64,000 nucleotides of DNA from Clitoria ternatea (GCA_037962975.1 CM075670.1:156120501-156184500), one strand, 5' to 3'; counted from the first letter of the stretch, positions 21,141 through 34,800 are shown. Numbers and translations: made by a program. The notes: a model not told the origin generated them from the sequence alone.

Positions 21141-21329
21141 CATCACATAAAAATTAAAAGTTTCTTCAAGCAAGGAAAATGCAATACCCACTTAAAAAAT
21201 ATGGGTATGGAGAGGCTGGCATAGAGGGAAGTCAAGTAGGGGCAAGACGTGGAGAGAGAAAAGAGAGGAGAGATAAACAGGACTAGCCATGAACTTGGGA
21301 GAGAAAAGGTGGGAACAAGAAAAGGAGAT

Positions 21330-21844
21330 AACAGAAAGAAGAAGAAGAAGAAGAAGAAGAAGAAGAAGAAGAAGAAGAAGAAGAAGAAGAAGAAGAAGAA
21401 GAAGAAGAAGAAAAAGAAGAAGAAGAAAATGGGAGACACGAGAGAAAAAAATGGTAGGGGAGGAAGGAAAAGAGAGAAGGGATGAGAGATAAAGAGAAGT
21501 AAGGTGGGAGAAAAAGGGAAAGAGAGATGGAGCCACCGCACAAAGGAACAGAGGATGAAGAAGATAAAGATATTTTTAATTAGGGTTTCTTAATTTGGGG
21601 TTTAATTTATAATTTCAGAAGAAGAAGAAGAAGAAGAAAGAGGGAGACACGAGAGAAAAGAATGGTAGGAGAGGAAGGAAAAGAGAGAAGGGATGAGGGA
21701 GAAAGAGAAGTGAGGTGGGAGAAAAAGGGAAAGAGAGATGGAGCCACCGCACAATGGAACAGAGGATGAAGAAGATAAAGATAATTTTAATTAGGGTTTC
21801 TTAATTTGGGGTTTAATTTATAATTTTACACATAAGCAGCCATC

Positions 21845-21875
<31 letters not shown>

Positions 21876-22351
21876 AAGAAGAAGAAGAAGAAGAAGAAGA
21901 AGAAGAAGAAGAAGAAGAAGAAGAAGAAGAAGAAGATGGGAGACACGAGAGAAAAAAATGGTAGGGGAGGAAGGAAAAGAGAGAAGGGATGAGAGATAAA
22001 GAGAAGTAAGGTGGGAGAAAAAGGGAAAGAGAGATGGAGCCACCGCATAAAGGAACAGAGGATGAAGAAGATGAAGATAATTTTAATTAGGGTTTCTTAA
22101 TTTGGGGTTTAATTTATAATTTCAGAAGAAGAAGAAGAAGAAGAAAGAGGGAAACACGAGAGAAAAGAATGGTAGGAGAGGAAGGAAAAGAGAGAAGGGA
22201 TGAGGGAGAAAGAGAAGTGAGGTGGGAGAAAAAGGGAAAGAGAGATGGAGCCACCGCACAAAGGAACAGAGGATGAAGAAGATGAAGATAATTTTAATTA
22301 GGGTTTCTTAATTTGGGGTTTAATTTATAATTTTACACATAAGCAGCCATC

Positions 22352-22382
<31 letters not shown>

Positions 22383-22590
22383 AAGAAGGGAAAAGAATGG
22401 TAGGAGAGGAAGGTAAAGAGAGAAGGGATGAGAGAGAAAGAGAAGTGAGGTGGGAGAAAAAGGGAAAGAGAGATGGAGCCACCGCACAAAGGAACAGAGG
22501 ATGAAGATAATTTTAATTAGGGTTTCTTAATTTGAGGTTTAATTTATAATTTCACACATAAGCAGCCATCTAGACCCTAGTGCAATTAAT
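21330..22590 (+). repeat. Tandem array of about 210-300 bp units with embedded (GAA)n tracts
   Basis: Five units share GAGACACGAGAGAAAA, GGTGGGAGAAAAAGGGAAAG, GATGGAGCCACCGCA and TAGGGTTTCTTAATTTG. The (GAA)n tracts lie at about 21335-21427, 21617-21639, 21847-21936, 22124-22146 and 22352-22387. Long and short tracts alternate, and ACATAAGCAGCCATCTA appears only after units 2, 4 and 5. The array is thus a dimer (long+short) copied twice plus one extra unit. Poly-Arg, poly-Lys, poly-Leu and poly-Phe frames here are repeat artefacts. Confidence 0.9.
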
Positions 22591-24963
22591 TAATAATATT
22601 TGTGATATGTGTCACTAATGAGGTGACCCAAACTCATGTCACCTCATCAGATCAGGGCTTATTCCTTAAATTCGTAGACCCTAAAATTTTATAAGGTTCA
22701 AAACCTTAGGGTTTTTTTAGGGGAGTTTTTCTAATCCCTAAACTTTAAGAAGGTTAAAAAGGGATTTTAGCCTATTTATAATATTCAATTTAATTAGGAC
22801 TTCATAATTCTACACATTAAATATTTCTACATTTTATTATTTAAAAATATTATCAGGTCCTTTGATTTTATAAGAAAATATTATTAATAGTTATCAATGA
22901 ATAAATTAAGATTTATTAACATGCTTTCAAAATCCTTAATGTTTCATTTGTATTAAATTGAAATAATGATTTCTTCTATAAAATTTGATATTTCTTTTAT
23001 TAAATAATGGTATAAACTAAAAAGGCATTTTACGATCGATTCATCTGTGAGGATAGATAAGTATAATTTTATATATTAATAAATCATTTTTAACATTAAG
23101 TTATTACCAGGATAAAAATATATGATTTCCATAAATCAGTTTTTTGAAATATACTTTAGTATATTATTTTTTATTCTTCATAATTTTTTATATTAATTTA
23201 ATATATGATGAAATATGTAATTACTCTCTATGTTTTTATTAATTTTTTATTTTGGTCAGTTATTTTTTTATTAGTTTTAATCTTTATGTTAATGAATATG
23301 TTGAAATTGGTACTTAAAAGCATGCACGGAAAAAAAGATAGAGTCCATTTTAAGAAATTAAAGAGCGCTAAGTTGGGGAGACTGTTTATTTAACTAGTAG
23401 TTAAGTTAATGGTATTACATTTTAGGTATCAATTTTAACATATTAGAAATCAATTTCAACATATTCAATCACATAAAAATCAAAACCAATAAAAAATAAC
23501 TCAAACCAAAATAAAAAATTAATAAAAACATAAGACCAAAATTATATTTAACCCTTTAATCTAATATATATTTATGATACATTTAACTTCTCATATACTT
23601 AAGAGATATAAAAGACTTCATATTTTAATTTATAACTTAATAAAATGATTCTTTGGATCCATTTGAGAAGCTAATTTAATATAAAAATAATAAAGATCAA
23701 TTTAATATCATATAATTTTTTTAACACAAACATATAATTATTATTTATTCCCAATAAGTTATAATAAACTTTTAGAAATATATAATAATAGAAATTATAA
23801 GTATTATCTATCTAATAATATTAATATTATGGGTGAAAAATAAAAAGATATATAAAATCATTATTTAATAGTATTAATAGAAATTTAAGAATTTAATCTA
23901 AATATATTAATTCAAAGGAATTATTTTTTATTTATGTAATAATTACTTTAAAAATAATATCTATAATAAATTCTAATTGATTGTTATTACACTGATAATG
24001 TAAAGTAATTAAATTCTAAAATTAAACATTATTTAATTTTATAAAATTGCAAACCGTACAATGAGCAAAATCTAGATTTATTATAGTTTTTAATGCAGAA
24101 TGTAAAATGATGAATATGAATTAATAAAAATATTTTACTTGCTATAGCAGGTCTATCAATCCACGAGATCATCATGGTTGTGGCTTTTTCAAGTCGATAG
24201 TTTTACCCTATATGTAATCATACACACTAAATTAAGTAGTTACATCAATTTTCTTTCGCTTTCCATCAACCTCTCTTTTAAGGTCGGTATTTTTTATGGG
24301 TCAAATCTTGTATCACATTGTGCTTTTAATTTTAAATCACGGGTAAAGTGTTTTATATTTTTATTTTTGCCGGATCTGTAATTCTTATAGACATTTTTTT
24401 GGATGCTCTTAGCCACATGTTATATCACATATCAAAATATCATTTATAAATAATTAACGTATTAAAATATTTTATGTCAAAATTTAGATGTAGCAAGGCT
24501 TAATCCTGCTATATATGAAAAATAAAAAAAAAGTTTTACCACTAAGCTACTTGATACATTTAAAAACATAGTGTGACTATATATATAATTATATTATATT
24601 TATAAAATATATATTCGTTAATAAAATTTATCTACAAAACAAAAATTTTCGTCTTCTTTTCATTCAGATAAATTAAAATTAATGAATGAAGAAAGACAGA
24701 AATATTTATTTTACTAATAAATTTTATGAATAAATACACATTCTACGCATATAAAACAACAATATATAATTGTATTGTATCACTCCTCTTTACAAGAGAT
24801 TAAGTTTTATTATACTTAAATTTTAACGTATAAATATAAATATTTTAAGTGTTGACTACGTGACCGGGCCATCCAAGCAAAACCCATTTTTATATCATTC
24901 TTCTTCTCTTTTCTAAACTTTGTCCTTTTTCTATAATAGAATGTATTTTTAAAATCATAGAAT
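22591..24963. other. AT-rich DNA without a recognisable gene
   Basis: Very AT-rich, with scattered short open frames of no family resemblance and no clear tandem or inverted repeat. The 5' end of the LINE may begin near its right edge (about 24850-24963). Confidence 0.6.
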
Positions 24964-25425
24964 ATGGAGCAAGGGTTTGTTTTCTCTACAAACTTGGCTA
25001 CTGTGATGGAGCCATTGGATACGGGTGTGAAGTGAATAATCTCTTCTCTTTTATCTTTCTGGGACAAGTTGATGGGTTCTTCTTCTCCCATACTAGCACG
25101 TCAACGTGAAGATCTTATAGAGAAGGGCTTGGTGAAAATTGTCCATGAAGGGGGAAACCGTTTGTTTCCTAAAGTGCTAATGGCAGACTCCCTTTATGAG
25201 ACTCTCAGTACCCTTTGGAATGATGCGTGAGTGATTAAATTGCTTGGTAATTCTGTGGGTTTTAGGTTGATGAAAGAGAAACTAAGTGTGTGGAGGCCGA
25301 AAGGTGTTTTTGACTTAATGGATGTTAACCATGGTTTTTTCATGGTGAAGCTTAATGTCCAAGAAGACCGGGAAAAGGTGGTGAGTGATGGGCCATGGAT
25401 GATCTTCGACCACAATCTTGGAATC
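24964..25425 (+). pseudogene. LINE ORF1, N-terminal part (DUF4283-type domain)
   Basis: ORF1 proteins bind LINE RNA. From ATG 24964 a single frame continues through two stop codons (25033, 25228) into VIKLLGNSVGFRLMKEKLS and VWRPKGVFDLMDVNHGFFMV and GPWMIFDH, the DUF4283 pattern of plant L1 ORF1. The second stop replaces an expected Trp. The homology ends at about 25425, where minus-strand gypsy sequence starts. Domains of this type also occur in host-annotated 'zinc knuckle' proteins, but the context shows a LINE. Confidence 0.8.
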
Positions 25426-25439
25426 ACATCTGATATGGT

Positions 25440-26355
25440 GCTCGGGAAACAGGTTCCGCACCCAGAACAAGATCAATGGAAAACTCCACCTCTCCTGGAG
25501 GAGGTAAACCAGGTACCTCATCAGGAAGTACATCTGAAAATTTGGATACGACAAGGATATCAAAGGATTGATTAACATTTTCTCCATCCACCATGTATAG
25601 CATAACAAGAAGTTGAGATATACCTTACACATCAAAGCGCTCGGTATTTGGAGAAGGAAATATGACACTTCGATTCTGACAATCCACTAATACCTTGTTG
25701 GCAGATAACCAATCCATTCCCAGAATAACTTCTAAGTCCTTCATGGGTAAGTAAATAAGAGATACAACAAATCTTCTATCCTCAAGAATCATCTCAATAT
25801 CATCACATCGAGTGATCGTCCGTAAACAAGTATCGGTCGATGTAAATACCGTGATAGAACCTTTCATCATGGTTATGGCAATTTCAATAACCTCACATAA
25901 TCTTCCGAAATGAAGGAATATGTTGAACCAGAATCAAATAACACATCAACACAATTACCAAGGATTTGGCACTTACTATGAACCAGATCACCAACTTGTG
26001 CAGCTTCTTCACTGGTCACAGTGAAGACTCTTCCAGCAGTTTGTTGGTTAGCACCATTGTTGTGACCATTCTGGCCACCATTACCATTTCCACGGCCATT
26101 ACCATTGCCACGACCGTTGCCACCATTACCATTACCATTTCCATTACCATTGCGGCCGCCATTACCGTTTCCACGACCACGGCCTCTAAAAGCACCATAT
26201 CCTTCACGGTTTGCATCATTGCGCACCGCCACATCCGTGGCATTCAAAGGACAATCAGGATGAATATGCCTCAGTTGGTTACATCTATAGCACACCACTG
26301 TATCCTCATGGTCATACTCACGAGCCAAATGATTTCTGTCACCCGGAAGCAACAA
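25440..26355 (-). pseudogene. gypsy zinc knuckle and aspartic protease pseudogene (Tekay-like)
   Basis: Begins with CYRCNQLRHIHPDC (C-x2-C-x4-H-x4-C). A Gly/Asn low-complexity linker of about 50 residues follows, made of (NG)n/(GN)n and encoded by an imperfect trinucleotide repeat (about 26050-26175). The protease site LFDSGSTYSFIS is intact. After a break near 25871 come DLEVILGMDWLSANKVLVDC and, near 25590-25430, the linker FSDVLPDEVPGLPP ahead of RT. The + strand frame over the same region is only its shadow. Confidence 0.8.
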
Positions 26356-27158
26356 AGACCTTGGCCATTACCTCGGCCACCATTAGCACCATGTCTTCCA
26401 CCACCGCGTCCACCTCTAAATGAAGAGAAACCGCACAAATTGCCTCATCCTCTTGAAGTTTCCTTTCTTCTTAAAGATAGAGGATTGGTCTTTCAACTTA
26501 TAATCATGCCCCGAATAACTCTTGGGAGCCACATCATTCTCTTCAAAAATTCTACACTTGTTCACAAGAGTAGGAAAGCTCCTAATCTCTTGGTGACATA
26601 TCGCTTTCTTAATCTCTTGGTGCAATCCATTCTCAAACTTGACACATTTTGAAGCTTCAGTACCTTTCTATTGAAAAGGAGGGTAGAACACACACAGTTC
26701 TTCAAATTTTGAGGCATAATCCTCAATCGACAAGCTTCCTTGTTTGAGCTCCATGAACTCAAGCTTCTTTTTGCTCTTGTAGCTATCAGGAAAATACTTC
26801 CTCAAGAACTCCACCTTGAAGTTCTCCCAAGTCAAGGGAGTGTGAGCCAGAATCATACGCCTATGAGTCAAAATCCACCAAGACTCGGCTTCATCACGGA
26901 TCATAAATACCGCATACTTAACTTTTTGAGCTTCAGAACACTCCGTGCTAGCAAATATTCGCTCCAAATCACGAATCCAAACATAAGCATCTTCTGGTTT
27001 GTAACCCCTGTGAAATTCAGAAGGTTTTCGCTTGAGGAATTGGTCAAGACCATGATTCGGTTGACCAATAGGTTATTGTTTCTGTTCAAGAATATTGACA
27101 AATCGATTAAAAGCTTCAGCCATAGTGGCTGCATCAACATTGCGTCTATTCAGCATCG
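26356..27158 (-). pseudogene. gag: gypsy gag pseudogene (Tekay-like)
   Basis: Starts ATG at 27158 (MLNRRNVDAATMAEAFNRF), with an early stop at about 27081. The frame then reads LERIFASTECSEAQKVKYAV, LTWENFKVEFLRKYFPDSYK and SIEDYASKFEELCVFYPPFQ, the retrotransposon gag domain. Frame breaks occur near 26668 and 26420. Capsid protein of the element; dead. Confidence 0.8.
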
Positions 27159-27599
27159 ATCAATCTAGACACATAACACAATAATACTTAGATATATTAT
27201 GTTTCTTTACTCAAGATTTACCAACCAAAAACAATTATCATCAACACAAATGTCATCATAATGTAATAATAATTCGAAGGTAAATATTGGAAAGGAAATG
27301 CCTAGCCGGGTTTAATATCAATCACACAATCATTTCCATCATACAATATGAAATAGTGGGCAACTCATTCCTCAACAATGTATAATTATAGTGATAACAT
27401 CACAACATTGAGCAACCAATGCTCTTGTAAGGCACAACAATGTTTCAACAATTATATGATAACATCACAAGAGTGCTCCTTGGACAACCAATCATATGAT
27501 CATCAACAAGGAGTGGCGGAAGTATAAGCTATTTCAAGAAGTGTGAGAGGGTATGAAAAGAGGTTCAAAGATACCCTAATTGATTACCAAAATGTGGTA

Positions 27600-30500
27600 A
27601 TTATGTATGTATTTTGTTGTATAATCATATCATAGTCCAACAATACCAATCATGCATTAAAACTTATGGGAATTTATGAAAACAAGGCCAGGAATCGATT
27701 CAAGGACTCATTGAATCGATTCATGCATGTTTGAATTTTAAAATAGTGGAAACAAAACCTCTTGAATCGATTTAGGACTTGTATGAATCGATTCGGGTGA
27801 ATTTGAAGTCCAAAACAGCAAAATAGAGGTCCTTAAAAGATTCAGGACTCATATGAATCAATTCAAGCAATTTCAGCAGCTCAAGAATCGATTCAAGGAA
27901 CTTGTGAATTGATTCAAGCACTTCTAGGGGCCCTTGAATCGATTCAGAGAAGTCTTGAATCGATTCATGACAACATTTATGTAGATTTTGCACCAAAAAG
28001 CTGAAAAATCCAACTTCCAACCACCCTAACCTTTTCATATGAAATCCAATTGTTACCAAATTTTGAGACCATTAATTATACACTATTTGTGATGCATAGC
28101 AACTGGCCGCACTAAAAAATTCTAAAAAATGAAAGACTTATACGCTGAAACGTGTTTAGCCCATTTTAAAGCATTTTTGTGCAACTCAACGGTCAATTCT
28201 TAATGGAATTAGCCCGTTACAGTTTCTACAAGTCATGAACCATACATGGATGCTATTGTAACCATCTCATGCTATCCAAATCTCATAAAACTCTACTTGG
28301 CCCTATTAGTTTCTCAATTATGCATAAGATTATGAATATGACCACACACTTAAAACAAACCATCCATCAACATGAACATCAATGCCATCAATTGGCTATA
28401 AAACTTCATAATCAACATTCATTCATCAATATAGCATGGAAAATCATTGTGTCATAGTTAACATCAACTATTGTTAAGGTCAATACCAAAAATTAGCCTT
28501 TCAAAACATATAAGGCCTAATTTTCACAAGTGACCCTCGAACTAAATACCTAACATCATTCAATACTCATATACAAAATAGGCATATGCACATGTCAAGT
28601 GCTTTACAAAATAATGTCGGCCAAGGCTTACAAGCTTCCATTCCATATTTACCTCCGCCATTGCTCAACCTCCAAAAGAGTAGGATATCCAACATACCTA
28701 CATTAACCTTTAAAAATGGCAACTAGGAGGTGAGTAATATATACCAAATGAATCAAAGTCATACATTATAATGATACATATATACATGTGCACAACACAC
28801 ATTTCTCAGAGAGCATCATAAGCTCCAACCACATGTCTAATTTTTTCATCTCAACATAACACATCTTCCAATCAATACATTCACAACACATATATCAATT
28901 CATTGGCAATATCATCCTATACCATCACACACTTAAGGTTAGTACCACATTCATTTTCTTTTTACTTATCAATCATCCATCGCCACCATGGGCTACCAAA
29001 CTCGGCATATCTCTGGCTATATGCAAATGCTCTTATGGCTAATGCATATGCACAAGGAATCAATAATAATTACGGATTCGATTGTAGGAAATAACATCAT
29101 ATCAAATGTGGGTTAAGCATAGGTGTGCTACTATGCCCCTACTGCAGTAGTAAATGTGTACACTTATATCCCAATTCATGCATACATAACATTACTCTTT
29201 TACTGGTACCAAACCGCTATCGCCTATATGTAGCACTAGTCACCCCATGACTTATAGATTCATCCATATGGCCTCACTTGCCAAAAGTGCTACGGGCTCC
29301 TCCCGAACACACATCGAGAGAGTCGTGCCCCATAGGGACACCGAGGTCACTTGCTCATCACAGAGCCGCCCACCCACTAGGCCCACCACATAGGGTGCCT
29401 CGCCACCAAACTATGGGCAGCTTCATGATTCCCAGAATCACTAGGGAAGAACAGATAATTTTTACCCATGCACTGGGCCGCCCTCCCACTGTGCCTGTCT
29501 ATTGGAACCCGTAACATTTCACATAGACAGCATATGATATGCCATGGATGCAAATTCCAATCAATGAATTTCTCACACTATGCATCCTATAATGTCACTC
29601 ATAATCAACAATTCACCACCAATACTTAGTGGAACTCTATACACTCATCATTCTCAACCATCACTAATTATCATTGGATTTCATACACATCAATAGTTAG
29701 GGGCAATCATATTTTATCAAATCACATATCATAGGATGTTCAACATCATTACAATCAACACAATTATGGCCTCAATGCCACTCACAATCATCACGATTAT
29801 CATCCCAACAACATAAGCCAATAACACCAATCACTCTAAATGCATTCAAATTCACACGAACATCAAAACATCCATTAAGCCAAATTATGATCGCACAATC
29901 ATACATACACATCAATAATGGATGAAATCATGTATTTAAAGATGTTACTCCCTCCTACCTCAAGAGAAGTAGAAATCTACACGGTCTGAAGGTCCCGCCT
30001 CGTCGATAGGATTGTTTCCTACATCACACAATGTACCATACAATTATTTTCTATTCAAACCACCAAGATTCAAGTGCTCTTATTCAATTTCTTGGTATTT
30101 ATGTCATTGTAGATTTTCAACCTCTTTTATTTCATTTAATCCACCACAACCACCAAAGGCTTGGTGTTCCAATTCACCTATTATGCATTTAAGGACCTCA
30201 CCCACCTAGGGGTTTCCATATTAATGGTTTCAAACTATCATTATTAACCATCTAACTTCATTAATGGTCATCCACCATCAATGTTACCATCTCACTTCAT
30301 TAAATACATTCTCCTAACCTGAATAAACACTCATCAACTCATATTTTTCATTTCCCCCAAATTATAGGGTGAGGGTTTCATTAAAAACCCAACAACCATC
30401 ATCAATGTTCATCTTCTTCCATCACATTTAATATCATTTTCGTGTACCCCTCAATGCCCACTTAAAACTCACATTAAATGCACCTTACCTTAGGGTTTTA

Positions 30501-31212
30501 CATCATAAATGGCTTCCATTAACAACCCATATGTATTAAACACTCTCCTAACAACCCAACATCATAACCTAGGACATAAAGCTCAAGAAAATAGAGAGGA
30601 AACTTACCTTAAGCCAAGGAGAAGAGAGCTCTAATAGAGGCAGAGAAAGAGCACGAAAATGAGAGGGAGAGAGAGAGTCTCAAATCACCATTATCATCTC
30701 CGTCATGCTTAGTGCAAAATGAAAATAGCGGGAGTAGAAAAAGGCACACCACACAAGGGTTTCAAGAGGAAGAAGAAGATGAGTGGGAGATGAAGAGATG
30801 AGGAGAAGAGAAAGTGTTTGCCTTAGGGGAAAGGAATGCAACGTGAAAATGAAAGGAGAGGGATTTTTGTTTTAAAACCTAACCCTTCATTAAAGTTTCC
30901 CCATTTTATACAAACAGGATCTCCATTTGGGCTCAATACTTCATCCAAAAATTATTCCGAACATATATTCAGATTCACATTAATATCCTTAACAGCCTTG
31001 ACCAATAGTACCTCAATCGGAGATACTTGGTCTGACACTTATATTTTAATCGGATATTATTTTCAGCTCTTTAAGTCGTAATAAATTATGAGTAATCATA
31101 AAAATTCCTAATTTAATTATTTCTACATTTTGGGACATTTATTACCCCACATGTAATTATCTAATATTTATTTCTCTTAATTAATTATTTATATAAAATT
31201 TGAGATGTTACA
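27600..31212 (-). repeat. 5' LTR of the truncated Tekay-like element (left edge uncertain)
   Basis: The right edge at 31212 is clear (…GAGATGTTACA on the + strand). I cannot see the left edge or a primer-binding site between 27160 and 27700. It contains repeated GAATCGATTCA motifs (27690-27975), a GC-richer block at 29278-29515 and an (AG)n tract near 30660. No gene. Confidence 0.55.
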
Positions 31213-31811
31213 GTCCCAGCATCTATGACAGATCCCGTGAAGGAAGGGACTATTTCTGAACTCTGAAGTGCAGTTGTAGCTTCCATTTCGCCAATTATTG
31301 ATTCCACTAGAGCTAATGATGAGGTTATCATTAAAAATCCTATAGGGCCCAAAGATTAGATGGTTGTTAAAATTAAAAAAATCACGTGGGAAGATTACAG
31401 TTGTTGGCATGCCTTCATTGGTCAAGCATAATGTGGCAAACGTGTTTGACAGTGTGAAGAGAACGGTGGGTGAAATTAATCTAACGGTGAGGGTGCATCC
31501 AACTAGTGATGCTGCCAAGCGTAACACACTCACACTATCCAAGAAAAAATGCAATTGGGTTTCCCTTTTGGATGGCAAGAGTTGTACGTCTATGCATGCT
31601 AACCAGCCTACAGATATGACTACGTCTAAAAGTATGCGGATCTTTGTGAACGGGGCCAAGTCTGCTCATGTGGTGGATTATGTTGTGGGGAATAGGTATA
31701 CTATCCTATATGATGATGGTGAGTCAGCAGACTCAAAGGACAAGGATGGGAAGGTTTTGAAGCCACCTAATCAATAGTTGGTGTGTTTCTTTATATATTT
31801 GGTAGTTTCTT
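31213..31811 (+). pseudogene. LINE ORF1, C-terminal part
   Basis: Resumes directly after the gypsy LTR. One frame reads through stops to GPKD-stop-MVVKIKK, resembling the G-P-W-M-V-V-K block near the end of plant L1 ORF1. A shifted frame from 31364 (137 residues, ending at 31777) is Lys/Ser-rich and hydrophilic with no known domain. It is best read as the decayed ORF1 tail, not a host gene. Confidence 0.6.
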
Positions 31812-31898
31812 ATGGAGCACAATAATCATAAGATTTTGGCCTGGAACGTGCGTGATCTTTTCAGTATTCATTGTCCAAGTTTATGTGTGATTGTGGAA
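31812..31898 (+). pseudogene. Start of LINE ORF2 (endonuclease N-terminus)
   Basis: ATG at 31812 leads into HKILAWNVRDLF, the AWNVRG-type start of the L1 endonuclease domain. Interrupted after 29 codons by the 6.27-kb LTR; the frame is taken up at 38176. Confidence 0.75.
31894..31898. repeat. Target-site duplication TGGAA, left copy
   Basis: Exact match to 38171-38175 outside the solo LTR. Confidence 0.9.
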
Positions 31899-34800
31899 TG
31901 TAACAACCCTGATTTTTGACAATAGGAAACCAGACCCTCAGGACTCTGAGGATATTCTGTTGAGCTTTTGGTAAGAAGGTCGAGAATTCGGCCTATTCCC
32001 CGAACAATTTAGAATGAGAAAATAGAGAGAAGCAGAGTTTAATCTGAAAGATAAGAATATCGAGAGAATGTAATGAGTGAGAAAAACAGAAATAAGAAAA
32101 TAATAAATTATATTCGACAATACTGTTTAATAAAAAATACGTTAACGACGATTATTTTGGATGCAAATTAATTTATTATTATATTTATTTGATAATTATT
32201 TTTTGTCGACAATATTTTATGTATAAATAATTATAATAATTTATTTTGAAATTAGATATTTTAAATCAATTATTTAATAATTATATTTAATAATAAAATA
32301 TTGTCGGTTTTCTCAAATTTGAACTGTGGGACTCAGCTTGAGGTCAGACTCTGACCGTTCAAACCAAGACTAGTGATCTAGTAGGGATACTAGTCCTATT
32401 AGAATCTCTCTATGAAGAATCAAGGGTGTCTGACTTAGCCTGATAAGCTCAATCAGAACCTTTGGCGTCTCTTATGTTTGACCGTTCATATACCTCGGAA
32501 TATCCGATGGTGACATGGTCAGTCTCTGATGACTCATTTTGACATTTTGGAATTTTTCCTGAAGGGACCGAAGCTTGATTCAGACTCTATCATCCTTGTT
32601 TTTCAATAAGTTGATTTCCTTAGAAATCGCTTTCAAACCCGACCGGAATACCTTAGGTGTTTTGGACCCAGATTTTTCATACGATCTTAGAATTGAATGA
32701 TTTTAGTCTCAATCTCTTTTTTAAAAAAAGATCTTCAACCGTTGTTTCTAGCCTCGAACTTCAATTCTTACTCTGTCAACCCCAAAATCAAAGATTAAGT
32801 ATATTCATCTCAAAATTCCAACGTTTGGACTTTTTCTCTGCGCATGGTTCAGAAAAAAATTCATAACTTTCTCATACGACCTTCAATTTGTGAAAACTTG
32901 GTGTCAAAATCCCCGTAACAAAATTATCTACGTTTTCCATGAAAACATAAAAAGCTAAATCCTTCTAGATTGGTACAGTTTAATAAATCTTTGTGACCCC
33001 TTGGATGTTTCATTTCGATGTTGGCAGCCTTCGATAAACTTTACATATGTCCCTCTTTCGGTGCTTGAATCACTGCATTTTTTTTTCTTTGGATCGTTAT
33101 CATAGATATCTACGATGTTCATGAAGGGCATGAAATCAAATTCCTAAGGGAAAATTAATGGTGAATTTATTTCGAAGGCCCTAGCTGATCCGAGAAGCTT
33201 CTAGAGCACCCTGTCGTTAATCGGGTATATCTCGGGCTACAAAACTTGGATCTTTGCAAATGATATATCAAATTAAAGAGGAAAGGAAGATATAAAAACC
33301 TCATGAAGGGCTCGAAATCAAATTCCCACTCCATAAATCCCAAAATTTAAAACACTACACCAATTCATGTTTCTCCAGCAATAGCTTGTACTAGGTTTAG
33401 TATTTTCCACTTAACTCTCTCATATGGACATGAAATTGAATGAGACCTTTACAAAACGTTTACCAACACATTTCTCCACAACTTTTATGAAGAAACCAAA
33501 ATCCAATTCATAGCCCATTTGTCCCAGAAATATTATTTGTGCAAGGGACAAAAATCCCATCACAGCCCTGCATTGGTTCCGTATTTGGGCCATATCTCAC
33601 TCAATTATTAATGGAATTTTTTGTGCTTCATATGGATTTAAAGAGAACAAAAAGTTCTACAACTTTTGTGTTTAGCCTATTTCCATGTTCGGCCTGCATC
33701 ATCTCTTAAAGGCTCTCACAATGTTACGCCCAAAGTTAAACACCTCAGCTTCTCCATGCAATCTTGGCCAATCACCACTTTCCACTCAAGGGACACTTGT
33801 GTAGCTCTATAAACTCCCTTCTCCCATGCATCTCCAGCTCTTGCCACCTTATAGAGAGGTGTCACCACCTTGCTCCTTCCCCCCACTCAGCTGGTCACCT
33901 CCCAATTCAGCTAATGAAGATTCATACAAAGCCTTCCATCACTTTGTTCATCATTCCCTTCTAACTCTATCCAACTCTCTTTTCTCTCTACATCCCATGA
34001 TTGAAACTCAACCTACAACCACCATGATTCTCTTCTCTACATCTCCTCTCCTCCCTAGCCAAGCCACCAACCACCATCAAGACCACCATCATTTTCAACC
34101 ATAAAATCCACCATCCAACTTCATTTGTCTAACATGCAAGGATCTTGAAGAACACAATCTCACCTCCTTGCTTTGAGGCTTTAAAACCGTGAGCACTCCT
34201 AGAGCTATCCTAGGTAAATTTGTCACCTTTTCTCTTTAATCATTGCTCTTAATTTCTTGTGGTCAATGCTGCCCTTGTTTTAAAAATTTAAATGATGAAA
34301 CCTTGCCATTTAAAGCCAAAAAACCGTGGGTGTCCCTTCTCCTTCTAAGCATGCATGTCCATTTTTAAGGGTCCGGAGGTTTAGACGACGATCGGAGGAC
34401 GTTGGGAGCATTTGATAAAATTTTTGGCGAAACCACCATTCCCTTTTTCTGGACAGCGACCATCTCGTGAGGTAAAGGGGGTCTCTTCCTCAATTGATTT
34501 TGTGTTTGGCTGTCTTATGTTGTTGCTTGTATAATCGGGGACCTTCGTTTCAAATTTCATCACGATCTGACGGTTAGATCTCGCACCGTTAAAAATTTCG
34601 TAACCGACGGCTTAAAGTTTACGTTTTAAAATTTGTTAATATTTTAAATAAATAAACAAATAAATGAATTATTTAGCGTAAGTCGACGTACACATACTCG
34701 AAAGGATTTAGTCGTGATTAGATAAATGAAAAGAAATTAAGAAAATTTAGCGTTTAGGTGGGCGCGGTTTTATTCGATATGGTTGTACTAATTATTTCTT

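Larger units (their letters stand above)
25426..31212 (-). mobile_element. Truncated Tekay/Del-like Ty3/gypsy element, inserted in the LINE
   Basis: Minus strand: LTR ending TGTTACA at 31212 (sense start TGTAACATCTCAAATTT), gag from 27158, zinc knuckle, protease, then the linker before RT, where it stops at about 25426. RT, RNase H, integrase and the 3' LTR are absent. LINE sequence resumes on both sides, but some ORF1 sequence is missing, so a deletion removed the 3' half of the element together with part of the LINE. No target duplication can be tested. Confidence 0.8.

Noticed and set aside
21249..22048. Open frames of poly-Arg, poly-Lys, poly-Glu, poly-Leu and poly-Phe on both strands
   Set aside because: They are translations of (GAA)n in different frames; no start context or non-repeat domain.
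25231..25575. Host DUF4283 / zinc-knuckle gene
   Set aside because: The frame runs through a junction into antisense gypsy DNA, and collinear LINE ORF2 pieces follow downstream.
25966..26652. 228-residue + strand frame rich in Thr and Ile
   Set aside because: It is the complement of the gypsy Gly/Asn linker and protease on the minus strand; its composition mirrors the ACC/ATT complement of GGT/AAT repeats.
31364..31777. Small host gene of 137 residues
   Set aside because: It lies exactly between LINE ORF1 and ORF2 remnants on the same strand; best read as the frame-shifted ORF1 tail.
33764..34104. His/Pro/Ser-rich overlapping frames
   Set aside because: They lie in the C-rich part of the 6.27-kb solo LTR and overlap each other in two frames; no domain.
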